The notes under the pieces: generated by a model | What the model saw: only the letters and a program-made list of their open reading frames with translations | Told to the model about the DNA's origin: nothing | Database searches by the model: none | Part shown: one piece after another, positions 25,217-34,358 of the stretch | Position numbering within the stretch: position 1 is the first letter of the stretch | Layout: every line of letters begins with the position of its first letter | DNA from: a virus | Strand: one strand, 5' to 3' | Length of the DNA stretch: 64,000 bases | IMG/VR virus record: IMGVR_UViG_3300050821_010761 | Location: 40,808 to 104,807 of that record | Position numbers and translations under genes: made by a program

Positions 25217-25292
25217 GAGACGGAGACTTAAAACGTCTGCAGCGGATAGTTGTGACATGGACAATTGCGGGATCCGCCCCGTCTCTTTTTTT
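25217..25292 (+). ncRNA. Predicted structured small RNA or groEL leader with terminator-like tail
   Basis: An outer 7-bp stem pairs 25217-25223 (GAGACGG) with 25279-25285 (CCGTCTC), followed directly by seven T. Inside are a 4-bp hairpin (25224-25227 with 25235-25238, 7-base loop) and a longer arm: 25242-25247 with 25272-25277, capped by 25248-25253 with 25261-25266 around a 7-base loop. The shape ends like an intrinsic terminator. It begins where the plus-strand promoter should start. It may be a free RNA of about 76 nt or an attenuator ahead of groEL: a second GTCTC at 25310-25314 could compete for the same 5' bases. Structure was drawn by eye. Confidence 0.45.
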
Positions 25293-25339
25293 GAAGCATG
25301 AATTAAAAGGTCTCTTTTTTAAAAAGTACAGGAGAAATA

Positions 25340-27112
25340 ATGGCTCACAGAAAAGCTAAAGATGCGCCTAAAATATTTGTATCGAATAAAGAAAAATTAA
25401 AAAATATCGTTCTAAAGACTTTAAGCGAAGCTTCTACTATAGTTTCATCTACCTTGGGACCAGGAGGGAAAAACTGTTTAATTGAATCAGACTTTCCTGG
25501 TTTAGCAAATAAAAATACGAAAGATGGCGTTACAGTATTGAAATCCTTAGGCTCTCGCGATCCGTATGAACATCTAATATTGGAACAAGTTCGTGATTCC
25601 GCAGTTAGAACAGCTACGGAAGCAGGCGACGGAACTACGACTGCAACTCTTCTTTCGTATAATATAGTATCTAATCTTTTTGCATTTTGTGAAAAAAATC
25701 CAAAATATAGTCCACAAAAAGCCACTAGGCGAATTTCTAAAGTTGTGGATTCAATTTTAATTCCCTACATTTTCAATCGTAGCATCAAAATCGACGAAAA
25801 CAACAAAGAAATGCTTCAGATGGTTGCTCAAATCAGTGCCAATGGCGATGCTGACATGGCAAACGCCGTTATCAAAGCATTTGAAGAAATTGGTTATGGA
25901 GATGCCAGCCACGTAACCATTCGAGAATTATCTGGTAAAAAAGACTACAAAGTAGAAAGAATTGATGGTTTCCCCATCCCAATCGGCTACGAAGACAGTA
26001 TTGGTAAATTGCATACTGCTTTTATTAATGACCAAGCAAACCAGCGCTGCTATCTGGAAAAACCGTTGTTTTTGTTATTTGACGGTCAGGTCAATGATCT
26101 AGTGACCATGTGGCCCATCATTTCCGAGCTTGGAACTCGTTATCAAACTGAAAAAGACGCCAAATATAAGAATCTCGTAATTGTTTCCCATGGTTTTAGC
26201 GAGAACGTGCTAACTGCATTGGCCTATAACTTCTCCGATCCAAATAGCATCAACGTCCTTCCGTTGGTGACGCCTATGGCACAATTCTTGAATTCTCAAT
26301 TGCATTTTTTACAAGATCTGTCTGCTTTCACAGGAGCTAAGATCTTTGGGATGAGCTCTCCTCTTTCCACTGCCACAATGGAAGATCTTGGCCATGGAAT
26401 GAATAGTGTTGAAGCCTATCGTTTCCGTTCCACGATTATTGGTGAACCAGAGGCTATAAACATCGAAGCACGGGCAGAAGAACTTAAAATAATGATGGAA
26501 AATGGCGAAAGTCAGGCTGAAAAAATTTGGCTTCAAGAACGATTGGGGAAAATTACTAATGGGATCGCGAAACTCACTATATTTGGTGGAAGCAACGGAG
26601 AACTCAAAGAAGCCCACGACAGGTGTGAAGACGCTGTTTGCGCGGTGCGTGCTGCTATTGGCCACGGCGCTCTACCTGGCGGCGCTCGTGTGGCTATTGA
26701 CCTAGCTCTAAAACTTAGCGAAGAGATGGAAGTCGGAGATCCTGCACGTGAAGTGCTCGTTCCAGCGCTTATGTCATTGCCTTTGCGACTGCTGGACAAT
26801 GCTGGCTATAATGCAGAAGAAACCCAGGAAGTGCTTGGTAAATTGATACAAGATCCGAGTTTGGTATATGATATCGAAAACCAGAAATTCGGAAAAGCTG
26901 AGGAATTAGGGCTATTTGACGCTACTAAAGCTGTGAGTGAATCTTTATCAAATGCGGTAAGTATCGCTACTGTGTTGGGCACAATGGGCGGAATGGTTTG
27001 TCACCCTCGCGATGATGTATTTGAGCGCTCCGAGGCTACGGCTGACAGCGAATTCATGAAAACGGTGGAAAACCCACATCAGTTCGTAAACGAAGCCAAC
27101 GAGAGGGCATAA
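25340..27112 (+). CDS. groEL: GroEL-type chaperonin
   Basis: A 590-aa group I chaperonin. Nucleotide motifs are clear: STLGPGGKN (about 38), TKDGVTVLKSL (about 60-70) and AGDGTTTATLL (about 94-104), with the catalytic Asp of the equatorial domain. The second equatorial half has ERLGKITNGIAKLTI, a RCEDAVCAVRAAIGHGALPGG region and a C-terminal Asn/Asp segment. The apical domain (about 185-375) is much diverged, so the substrate range may differ. There is no GGM-rich tail, and no groES was found in the window. The AGGAG site at 25330-25334 fits the ATG. Phage chaperonins such as those of OBP and EL help virion protein folding. Confidence 0.92.
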   Translation: MAHRKAKDAPKIFVSNKEKLKNIVLKTLSEASTIVSSTLGPGGKNCLIESDFPGLANKNTKDGVTVLKSLGSRDPYEHLILEQVRDSAVRTATEAGDGTTTATLLSYNIVSNLFAFCEKNPKYSPQKATRRISKVVDSILIPYIFNRSIKIDENNKEMLQMVAQISANGDADMANAVIKAFEEIGYGDASHVTIRELSGKKDYKVERIDGFPIPIGYEDSIGKLHTAFINDQANQRCYLEKPLFLLFDGQVNDLVTMWPIISELGTRYQTEKDAKYKNLVIVSHGFSENVLTALAYNFSDPNSINVLPLVTPMAQFLNSQLHFLQDLSAFTGAKIFGMSSPLSTATMEDLGHGMNSVEAYRFRSTIIGEPEAINIEARAEELKIMMENGESQAEKIWLQERLGKITNGIAKLTIFGGSNGELKEAHDRCEDAVCAVRAAIGHGALPGGARVAIDLALKLSEEMEVGDPAREVLVPALMSLPLRLLDNAGYNAEETQEVLGKLIQDPSLVYDIENQKFGKAEELGLFDATKAVSESLSNAVSIATVLGTMGGMVCHPRDDVFERSEATADSEFMKTVENPHQFVNEANERA

Positions 27113-27384
27113 TGGTCGTTACACAGATGGACATCGAAGAAAGGGCCGTGGAATACATGACTAACAACTATCCTAGAAAACCTAGGTTTGTCCTCCTAGA
27201 TCCAGAATCGTATAAGGCTTTTAACAAAATTTGCTTCGCGAAAGAGCGCATACTGGACGCAAATGGTAACATCCAAGTTCAGCCCAAGACCCCATACCGC
27301 ATTGAAAAAATCCACTGCACTGACTGCGAATTGCGAATCCTTGAAGTGGATACTGATAAAGAAATTTTTGAAGTTGTAGGATAA
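27112..27384 (+). CDS. Hypothetical protein, 90 aa
   Basis: A small alpha/beta protein that follows groEL with a TAATG overlap, so the two are co-translated. It has two Cys in CTDCELRILEV (about 71-74), perhaps metal-binding. It does not resemble GroES: no mobile-loop pattern is seen. Function unknown. Confidence 0.6.
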   Translation: MVVTQMDIEERAVEYMTNNYPRKPRFVLLDPESYKAFNKICFAKERILDANGNIQVQPKTPYRIEKIHCTDCELRILEVDTDKEIFEVVG

Positions 27385-27385
27385 C

Positions 27386-27544
27386 ATGAAACCCTACGGA
27401 CAAAAACACGCTAGTAAAATCTGTTCATGTGTTATGTGTGGTAAACAGAAAAAGGACGCCGTCAAAAAACGTGCTAGGCGTAATGGTAAAAAAGAAGAAA
27501 CGGATGCAATCAAAAAAGTAAAAATATCGAAAAATGGAAAATAA
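27386..27544 (+). CDS. Small basic CxxC protein, 52 aa
   Basis: A frame from the ATG at 27386 to the TAA at 27544 starts one base after the 90-aa gene, with AGGAT upstream. The protein is very basic (about 17 Lys/Arg) with CSCVMCGK near residues 13-20, so it may be a small zinc or nucleic-acid-binding protein. Its 3' end overlaps the homing endonuclease start by 11 bases, which suggests the endonuclease gene landed at its 3' end. Confidence 0.6.
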   Translation: MKPYGQKHASKICSCVMCGKQKKDAVKKRARRNGKKEETDAIKKVKISKNGK

Positions 27545-28382
27545 AATATTTAAGCATTTTTTAAATGCCAATAAATATCAGTACAAAACGGAATTTGCCA
27601 GAAAAAGTCCTGGTTCTTATCAATTTTTATTAAAAAATAAAATGTTAGACGAAGCGTGTAAGCATATGCCTAATCGTAAAGATAGAAAGATAATTCTTAC
27701 CTACGAAATCGTAAAGTCAATAGCATTAAAATATTCAATTAGATCTAAATTTTCAGAAATGGACGGTTCTGCATATAATAAGGCATTAGAACTTGGAATT
27801 TTAGATGAAATATGTGCTCATATGCCAATAAACGCGAATGCAGGAAAGCATGCCGACAATTTTAAATGGACGGATGACGCTTTGTTGTTAGTAGCAAAAC
27901 AGTATGCTACAAGAACAGAGCTAAAGATGGGTAGTTCTGGAGCATATGACGCCATGGTTAAATCTGGAACTATCGAAAAATATTGCTCTCACATGAAATT
28001 GTCCAAAAACACTTCTTCTTTCGAAAAAGAGCTTTTTGAAATTATTAATAACGTATATCCAAATTCTAGAAAATACTATGATAGGAAAGTCAAAATAAAT
28101 AAAAAACATTACATTAAAGGATTTCAAATAGATATTTACGTAGATGAATTGAAAAAGGGCATAGAATTTGATGGCAAATATTATCATTCTTTTGAATTTA
28201 TGAGAAAAGATCCTAAAAAGGTTATGTGGACTGACGACGATATAAAAAATTATCACAAGTTAAAAGACGAATGGTTTAAATCCAAAGGCATACAAATTTT
28301 GCATATAAAAGAAGTGGAATGGTTAAAAGATAAAAATAAATGCGTCAAAAAATGTTTTGATTTTTTATTGGACAATACGTAA
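27534..28382 (+). CDS. Free-standing homing endonuclease, VSR-like (EDxHD type)
   Basis: The 282-aa protein has three N-terminal repeats of about 45 residues with pattern YxxRxxF..GxYxxAxxxGxLDEiCxHM, a DNA-binding array like those in phage homing enzymes. The C-terminal nuclease part shows SFEKELFEII (Glu), FQIDIYVDELKKGIEFDGKYYHS (Asp, Glu/Asp and His) and a final KEVEW strand, matching the VSR/EDxHD family that includes I-Bth0305I. It cuts alleles lacking the insertion and so spreads with its host genome. It lies directly before TerL, whose start abuts its stop. Low GC and A/T-rich codons set it apart from its neighbours. Confidence 0.8.
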   Translation: MENKIFKHFLNANKYQYKTEFARKSPGSYQFLLKNKMLDEACKHMPNRKDRKIILTYEIVKSIALKYSIRSKFSEMDGSAYNKALELGILDEICAHMPINANAGKHADNFKWTDDALLLVAKQYATRTELKMGSSGAYDAMVKSGTIEKYCSHMKLSKNTSSFEKELFEIINNVYPNSRKYYDRKVKINKKHYIKGFQIDIYVDELKKGIEFDGKYYHSFEFMRKDPKKVMWTDDDIKNYHKLKDEWFKSKGIQILHIKEVEWLKDKNKCVKKCFDFLLDNT

Positions 28383-30242
28383 ATGGATTTTTCAATACTT
28401 CCCTATGAGGAACAACGGCAATTATCAAAATATATGTTCGAACCTTTAAATTCTGCGGAAGACGTTAAGAATTGGGCTCGTTTATTTCTAGGTTTAGAGC
28501 TTCCACTAGAAATTACCGATCCCGATAGCACTAGCACTCCTTTGGATTCAATATGGCAAGTATACAATGTATTTAAAAATAATAGTGGAGATGTCAATCC
28601 TGGTTACGTAATGATGTCTTGTCGCGAAGGAATGAAGACAGTAAGCGTAGCCATACTAGAAGTGCTTTTGGTGCTGCATTGGCAATTGGATGTGGGACAC
28701 GCAGCCTCGACTGAAGATCAAAGCTCGATTGCTCTTGGATACATAGAAGGATTTTTCATGAGCATCCAGCCGTTGCTAGATATAGCTGGTTGGGAAAACA
28801 AAACTAAAAATAAACGTCTAACAAAATTTAAAACCCCACAAGGCAAAACTCCTTTCATCAAGATCGTCATTTGTACTCCCAAGGGCATGAACAGTCTACA
28901 TTCAAATATTCTCATATTGGACGAATTGGATCTAGCGGATCCCAAAGCTATCAAAGAAGGCAAAAACATCACTGGATACAGCAAAGGAATTCACGGTATC
29001 AAGGTCTACCTTTCTACTCGCAAATATGCGTTTGGTAACATGTCCAAAGCTATCGATGAAGCTCCAGCGATGAATTATAAGATTCTTAGCTGGAACATTC
29101 TAGATGTTACAGAAAAATGTCCTCCGTCGAGGCATCTGCCCGATACTCCCAAAGAGGATATGTACGTTGGCAAAAACCTACCATTAAAACAATTGCACAA
29201 GGGAGAATATGATCTCCTGTCTGATGCAGAGAAAGTCACTTACGAGTTAGTGCCAGACGTTCCCGAGGGATGTCGTTCTTGTCTACTATTGCCAGTCTGT
29301 AAGAAACGTCTTTCTTTAAAACCCGATTCTGCTACTGGTGGATTTTATAAGCCAATCGTTTCCGTGATTCAAAAATTCAGAGAAAATGATCCAGATACGG
29401 CTGAAGCACAACTTATGTGCTGGAAGCCTGGCAGTGAAGGTCTAGTTTATCCTCGTTTCAGCACAGTTCCAGAAAAAGGAAACGTGATGACTCTTAAGGA
29501 GGCTTATGAAGCCTTGGTTGGTCCGACCAAAAAAGCATTCGTCACTGAGACAGATTTACTTTATCAACTTCAAGAAGCGAATGTTCCAATTTATGCGGGA
29601 GTTGACTGGGGATTCACGCACGACTCTGTAATTCTTGTTGTGGCTAAATTACCAAATGGTGAGATCTGGGTTATCGATTGCTTTGCTGCTCCAGGATTAG
29701 AGTTTCCAGACGTTTTGACTACTGCTATGGCTTACAGGGATAAATATGTAATTCAGAAATGGTTCTGTGATCAAGCTATGCCAAGCAGTATTAAGAGTTT
29801 TAATAAGAACGGTATGAAATCTCCAAAATTCACTAAAGACGTACTTGGTGGAATCGATAGTATCAGATCAAAGATCGTAGATTCTTCTGGCAAGCGCTTA
29901 TTAAAAATCGTCGCCACTCCAAATACCAAAAAAGTTATATCCGCCATTCAAAAACATAGATTCATGATGGACGGTCAAGGAAACCTGACTACTGAACCAG
30001 ACGACGAACGCGGGATTGCCGACATCTGCGATGCTTTTCGTTACATTGGCCAAAATCTATTTCCTGTACGTGGAAGTCAAAAACCAGAGGTTTCTTGGAG
30101 TGATGTTAAATCGGCTTCAGATCTGCCGCAAAATCCAACACCAAACGAGCAAATGAGAGAAGAAGTACAAAGAAGGGTTATGGAAGGTAGTGACCTGGTC
30201 GGTGGAACTGGGAAGCGCGGCGGCTTCCACTGGAATATCTAA
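28383..30242 (+). CDS. terL: Terminase large subunit
   Basis: A 619-aa packaging motor. The ATPase has a Walker A variant, MSCREGMKTVS (about 78-88), Walker B NILILDELDLA (about 176-186) and a coupling region with ILSWNILDVTE. The C-terminal RNase H-like nuclease shows YAGVDWGFTHDSVILVV (first Asp, about 405), FCDQAMP (second) and GIADICDAFRY (third, about 546). Two CxxC-like pairs (CRSCLLLPVC, about 300) sit between the domains. The protein translocates DNA into the prohead and makes the cut. The ATG follows the homing endonuclease stop immediately and has no Shine-Dalgarno, so translation probably depends on coupling. Confidence 0.93.
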   Translation: MDFSILPYEEQRQLSKYMFEPLNSAEDVKNWARLFLGLELPLEITDPDSTSTPLDSIWQVYNVFKNNSGDVNPGYVMMSCREGMKTVSVAILEVLLVLHWQLDVGHAASTEDQSSIALGYIEGFFMSIQPLLDIAGWENKTKNKRLTKFKTPQGKTPFIKIVICTPKGMNSLHSNILILDELDLADPKAIKEGKNITGYSKGIHGIKVYLSTRKYAFGNMSKAIDEAPAMNYKILSWNILDVTEKCPPSRHLPDTPKEDMYVGKNLPLKQLHKGEYDLLSDAEKVTYELVPDVPEGCRSCLLLPVCKKRLSLKPDSATGGFYKPIVSVIQKFRENDPDTAEAQLMCWKPGSEGLVYPRFSTVPEKGNVMTLKEAYEALVGPTKKAFVTETDLLYQLQEANVPIYAGVDWGFTHDSVILVVAKLPNGEIWVIDCFAAPGLEFPDVLTTAMAYRDKYVIQKWFCDQAMPSSIKSFNKNGMKSPKFTKDVLGGIDSIRSKIVDSSGKRLLKIVATPNTKKVISAIQKHRFMMDGQGNLTTEPDDERGIADICDAFRYIGQNLFPVRGSQKPEVSWSDVKSASDLPQNPTPNEQMREEVQRRVMEGSDLVGGTGKRGGFHWNI

Positions 30243-30286
30243 GTCTGGCAATCTTAAAGGGAGCATCCTTCTAAAGAGGTCCTTTA

Positions 30287-31759
30287 ATGTCAAAACTGAT
30301 TTTATCCGTAAATTTGCAAGCTTACGATGATTCCAGACCGTCCAATGCACCGTCTAGAAGTCCAATTAAATGGTCTAGGGATCTCCAAAGTATCGTAGTA
30401 AACAATCCCAAAAGTGAAGATTATACAATTGCTCCTGGATCCACCCAGAGTCTCTTTAGTGGCATGCGTATCCTCAATCAAGATGGAACTACCGAATATT
30501 CCTTGGCTTTAGCACCTTTGTCTACTACGACTTATCAGCTTTCTTGGGCTGGTGGAACTGCTCCAAATTTTAGAACGCCACGGTCCATTGGCATCGATGC
30601 CACCACGCAAGTCACTACTTCTGTAAATGCTACCGTTGAAACTTTTACATTTACTAGTACTTTTTCCACTTATGCCTTTTTCACTGGCACCATTCCTGGA
30701 ATGTCCACTCCTGTAACTATTACAGCCACAAATATTGGGACCATAGGGAACTCCGTTGTTTTGGATGCGGATGGTACTTCTAGCATTAATACTTTGATCA
30801 CTAACTGGAATACCGCTAATCCTTCAAATACCATCGCATTAACGACTGGCGACGGTACACAGATACCCTTGGTTGGCATTGCCGCTACTTATAGCGGTAC
30901 TCCAACTGGAACCACCCTTCCGATTACCCTAACTGCAGCTAATATCGGTGCTGGTGGTAATTCTATTCTATTGACTGGTAATGGTGCTGCTGACATCGCT
31001 ACTTTAATTGCTAACTGGAATACTGCCAATCCTGGAAACCAAGTCACACAAACGGCTGGCATAAGTACCCAAGTTCCCGCTGTGGGTGCCTTAATGCAGC
31101 TTTCTGGCGGTGTAGAACCAGAAACTATTACCCTATCTGGTGGAACCAACGCACAACCCCTAAACCTCGTGACGAGTGGCGTAGTTGTTGGCGATTTTGT
31201 GACAATTGGAAGCAATTTCAATGTAGCAAATCGGGGGACTTTTCAGATCATTTCTTTGACTCCGATCAGCTTCTCTGTTATTAATGCGAACGCCGTAGTG
31301 GAAGGTCCAATTACTCTTGGGTCTGGTTATGCAACGCAAGTCCAGATGTTCAGTGCTGCTGGTGTACAAGCAGGCGACACGTTGGTAATTTCTTCAGGAT
31401 TTTCACCAGTTAGCTGGGGATCATATCAGATCACATCTGTGCAGGCTGAATCGTTACAATTTAGTTCGACTGCAGTTTTACCATCTGAAAGTTCTATAAT
31501 GACGGAAGTTGCAATTTATTCAATGGCAAAATCCTTAATTTACATGGAATCAAGTGGACCATTGGCTATAACCATTAATGGAAGCGCAACCCCAATAATC
31601 TTGCAACCGTTTCAACTGACCGATTGCTGTGTAAATGGCTTTAGCGGTCCTGGAACAAACGCGCCTGGAATGCTTTTATTGACTTCCACCGTTTATTCTT
31701 TAAGCGTAACCAATAGCGGCTCAGATCCAGTACAATTATTCTTAGCTGCCGTTGAATAA
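30287..31759 (+). CDS. Repeat-containing structural protein, 490 aa
   Basis: Beta-rich and Thr/Gly/Ala/Ser-rich, typical of virion proteins. It contains two kinds of internal repeat. First, two about 57-residue units (residues about 140-197 and 207-264) share TxxxIGxxGNSxxLxxxG, then a LIxNWNTANPxN signature. Second, two units near residues 300-410 share xxGDxxxIxSxFxxxxxGxxQIxS. The order TerL, this gene, portal suggests a head or neck decoration protein, but there is no family match. AAAGAGG lies before the ATG. Confidence 0.65.
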   Translation: MSKLILSVNLQAYDDSRPSNAPSRSPIKWSRDLQSIVVNNPKSEDYTIAPGSTQSLFSGMRILNQDGTTEYSLALAPLSTTTYQLSWAGGTAPNFRTPRSIGIDATTQVTTSVNATVETFTFTSTFSTYAFFTGTIPGMSTPVTITATNIGTIGNSVVLDADGTSSINTLITNWNTANPSNTIALTTGDGTQIPLVGIAATYSGTPTGTTLPITLTAANIGAGGNSILLTGNGAADIATLIANWNTANPGNQVTQTAGISTQVPAVGALMQLSGGVEPETITLSGGTNAQPLNLVTSGVVVGDFVTIGSNFNVANRGTFQIISLTPISFSVINANAVVEGPITLGSGYATQVQMFSAAGVQAGDTLVISSGFSPVSWGSYQITSVQAESLQFSSTAVLPSESSIMTEVAIYSMAKSLIYMESSGPLAITINGSATPIILQPFQLTDCCVNGFSGPGTNAPGMLLLTSTVYSLSVTNSGSDPVQLFLAAVE

Positions 31760-31778
31760 CAAGTGATAGTAGCATAGT

Positions 31779-33650
31779 ATGGCAGAAGACAAAACTCCAG
31801 AACAAAAAGCGCAGGAAGCAGTTTTAGCTGCCGCGTCTATCAATAATTCGATTAAGAACAAAATGGTCTTTGCTCTTGGTCCAGAAATGGATCAGGCCAT
31901 GGAGAAAGCTGGTTTCTCTAAATCAGAGGCAAAATCTGAAGCTAATGCTTTGATGTATGCCGTTAATGCTGCGGCAGGATCTGCCTATGCAAAACGTGCC
32001 CCAGCATTGGCCTTTACGGAGAACCCAGCACCATCCGATAACTTCCTTGGTCTTTATAAAACCAAGAGACGCGCACTCCCAGATGAAGTCTTAAAACAAG
32101 TAAGAATTACAGATCACCTTGTTGCTGCCATATTGAGATGTCGCGGTAACATCATGTCCTTGATGGGCGATCTTCGTCCAGATCGTTTTGGTGTTGGCGT
32201 AGAAGTAGAAATTAAACCAGAATTCTATAAAGTATTAACTCCAGAGCAATTTGATAAAGTAAGAGAAAGAATCAAACGATTCGAAAAGATTCTGCTAAAT
32301 TGCGGACATACTGATCAACTCGAACTTCAAGAAAAATTGACCTTAGGCGAGTTCATGGATATTCAAACTCGTAATGGCCTGACATTTGGAAGATTAGCGA
32401 CAGAAATTATCTATGACAGATCCGTTCCTCCAGATGAGAACGGCAACTATCCTTTCCATCGGTTTAGACCAATCGATGTGGCTACCATCGTTAGAGCTGT
32501 TAGAAAAGGCGAATATGTAGGAAACAATATACGAGCCACAGCAATTAGAGCTTTAGAGAGTATTACTGGCGAAAAGATTAATATCGATATCAATAAACTG
32601 CAGGAAGATCGTTATGCTTGGCTACAAATTATCGACGGCACTCCTAGACAAGCTTTCACTCACGATGAAATGCTTGTGTTTAACTTGTTCCCTTCTACTG
32701 ATGTGGAGCATAACGGCTATCCTATTTCTCCTCTCGATACCGTTGTTAGTTCTGTCACTACTCATATTTCAATTGACTCTTATAAGAAATTGTACTTCCA
32801 GAACGGTCGAGCGACAAAAGGCATGCTTGTCATCCAATCGGATGAAGTAGATCAACAGACTCTAGATAATTTGAAACTACAATTTAATGCTGGCATCAAT
32901 AGCGTTTCCAATAGTTTTCGAACCCCGATTTTCGGTATCGGACAAGAAGACAAAGTCACATGGCTTCCAATGGTCGGCGAAGGTCTTGGTGACGAGTTCC
33001 AATTCATGTATGATCAAATTGCAAGAAACATCTTGTCTGCATTTGGTGTGTCACCAGATGAGTTGCCTGGTTATGGTCACCTTTCCAAGGGTACCAATTC
33101 ACAGACTCTGTCTGAATCAAACAATGAATTTAAACTGACTGCTTCGCGTGATTCTGGTTTGCGTCCACTGATATTGAAGTTTCAGAATTTCTTCAACCAA
33201 CGATTATTCCCGATCATCGATCCTTTATTAGCTAAGATCTGCGTAATTAAACTTTCTGGTTTGGACGCACAGTCGAAAGAACAAGAGACGACACGTCTGC
33301 AACAAGACATGGTCGTTTCGATGACCTTTGATGAAGTTTTGCATGAAGTGGACAAAGAGCCGCTTGGCAAAGTCTTAGGTGGAAAATTTCCATTTAACGA
33401 ACGATATCAACTTCTCATCGATAAGTACAAGAATGTAAGCGATGTAATGGGTCCCCTGCTTGGCAGTCCCGCAGCAGTAGTAGATCCTTTGTTAAGGTAC
33501 AAAAGAGATCCATTTTGGCTACAATATTTGCAATTGTTAGCTCAGGTAAATCCATCAGCAGTTCAGGCATACTTTGCTCCGCGTCCATTTGCACTAGAAT
33601 TTTTGAAAATACAGATCCAAGATGAAATAGAAGGCGAAGATAACATTTAA
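31779..33650 (+). CDS. Portal protein
   Basis: The 623-aa protein has a portal pattern: DHLVAAILRCRGNIMSLMGD early, a helical clip region, FRPIDVATIVRAVRKG, then HDEMLVFNLFPSTDVEHNGYPISPLDTVVSSVT, LYFQNGRATKGMLVIQSD, a GISxxS-like section, and FQFMYDQIARNILSAFGVSPDELPGYG before the crown helices. It forms the dodecameric channel at the head vertex, binds TerL during packaging and later the tail. It lies between two structural genes, upstream of MuF. There is no strong Shine-Dalgarno. Two KSE tripeptides lie near residue 45 in SKSEAKSEAN. Confidence 0.9.
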   Translation: MAEDKTPEQKAQEAVLAAASINNSIKNKMVFALGPEMDQAMEKAGFSKSEAKSEANALMYAVNAAAGSAYAKRAPALAFTENPAPSDNFLGLYKTKRRALPDEVLKQVRITDHLVAAILRCRGNIMSLMGDLRPDRFGVGVEVEIKPEFYKVLTPEQFDKVRERIKRFEKILLNCGHTDQLELQEKLTLGEFMDIQTRNGLTFGRLATEIIYDRSVPPDENGNYPFHRFRPIDVATIVRAVRKGEYVGNNIRATAIRALESITGEKINIDINKLQEDRYAWLQIIDGTPRQAFTHDEMLVFNLFPSTDVEHNGYPISPLDTVVSSVTTHISIDSYKKLYFQNGRATKGMLVIQSDEVDQQTLDNLKLQFNAGINSVSNSFRTPIFGIGQEDKVTWLPMVGEGLGDEFQFMYDQIARNILSAFGVSPDELPGYGHLSKGTNSQTLSESNNEFKLTASRDSGLRPLILKFQNFFNQRLFPIIDPLLAKICVIKLSGLDAQSKEQETTRLQQDMVVSMTFDEVLHEVDKEPLGKVLGGKFPFNERYQLLIDKYKNVSDVMGPLLGSPAAVVDPLLRYKRDPFWLQYLQLLAQVNPSAVQAYFAPRPFALEFLKIQIQDEIEGEDNI

Positions 33651-33659
33651 GAGGTATAT

Positions 33660-34355
33660 ATGGCAGGGGATATCAACTGGAGAGCAAAATACTTAGAAAT
33701 TAAAGCAAAATGGATGGAATCCGTTGATGTTGCTTTTCGTCTTGGTTTTGAAGAGGGCTCTAAACAAGCTTCTCAAGACAATGCTATGCAACAGCAAATG
33801 CAAGCACAAGACCAAATGAATTCCATATCTGGTGGCGCTGAAGGTGGACAATCTCCCGATCCTACTCAAGCAAATGGTGCTGCTCAACCTGGCGACGATG
33901 AAAGTGCTCCTATGCCTGGCGGTGCTACTCCAAAAGAACCTCCACAACCTGCCGTTCCCATGGAAGAATCGGAACATCCAGATGGATCTGAATTAGATCA
34001 GCATATTGCTCAATTGGAAGGCATGCTTAGTAAAGGCGAACTTGGAGACGAAGAAAGATCGGAATTAAGAAAGTCCGTTGCAGGACTGCGTTCGTTCAGA
34101 AAGAATCAAGTACAACAAATTGAACTCAAAAAATCATATGAAGCCATTTCTGGTATAGCAAAAGCTCTTCATAAGCCAGCATTCAAGATGAATGTTCAGG
34201 CTCAACATAATCTGACTGCCAATGCTAAACAAGCAGTTGGAATGCAGGAAAAAATTGTTACTGATATCATGCAAAAATGGGAACAAGAGGAAGCTATGGC
34301 TTCCAAGGGTATTTTAGCTCAGTTAGGCATTGAAGGTCTAACCAAAAAGGAGTAG
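33660..34355 (+). CDS. Hypothetical head-region protein, 231 aa
   Basis: N-terminal helix (WRAKYLEIKAKWMESVDVAF), a Gln/Gly/Pro-rich disordered middle (about 40-105) and a helical C-terminal half with coiled-coil propensity. This layout is common in phage scaffold or internal head proteins. It lies nine bases after portal and is followed by a zinc-type small gene. No specific family is recognised. Confidence 0.6.
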   Translation: MAGDINWRAKYLEIKAKWMESVDVAFRLGFEEGSKQASQDNAMQQQMQAQDQMNSISGGAEGGQSPDPTQANGAAQPGDDESAPMPGGATPKEPPQPAVPMEESEHPDGSELDQHIAQLEGMLSKGELGDEERSELRKSVAGLRSFRKNQVQQIELKKSYEAISGIAKALHKPAFKMNVQAQHNLTANAKQAVGMQEKIVTDIMQKWEQEEAMASKGILAQLGIEGLTKKE

Positions 34356-34358
34356 TTT

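Noticed and set aside
25217-25292. tRNA-like shape: 7-bp closing stem and a 7-base loop with CAT in the anticodon-like position
   Set aside because: No T at position 33 of the loop, no T arm or TTCGA sequence, no 3' CCA, and a poly-T tract directly after the stem. An ordinary terminator-tailed RNA fits better.
27112-27384. GroES partner of the phage GroEL
   Set aside because: The 90-aa protein lacks the GroES mobile loop and glycine-rich features; only its position suggests the link.
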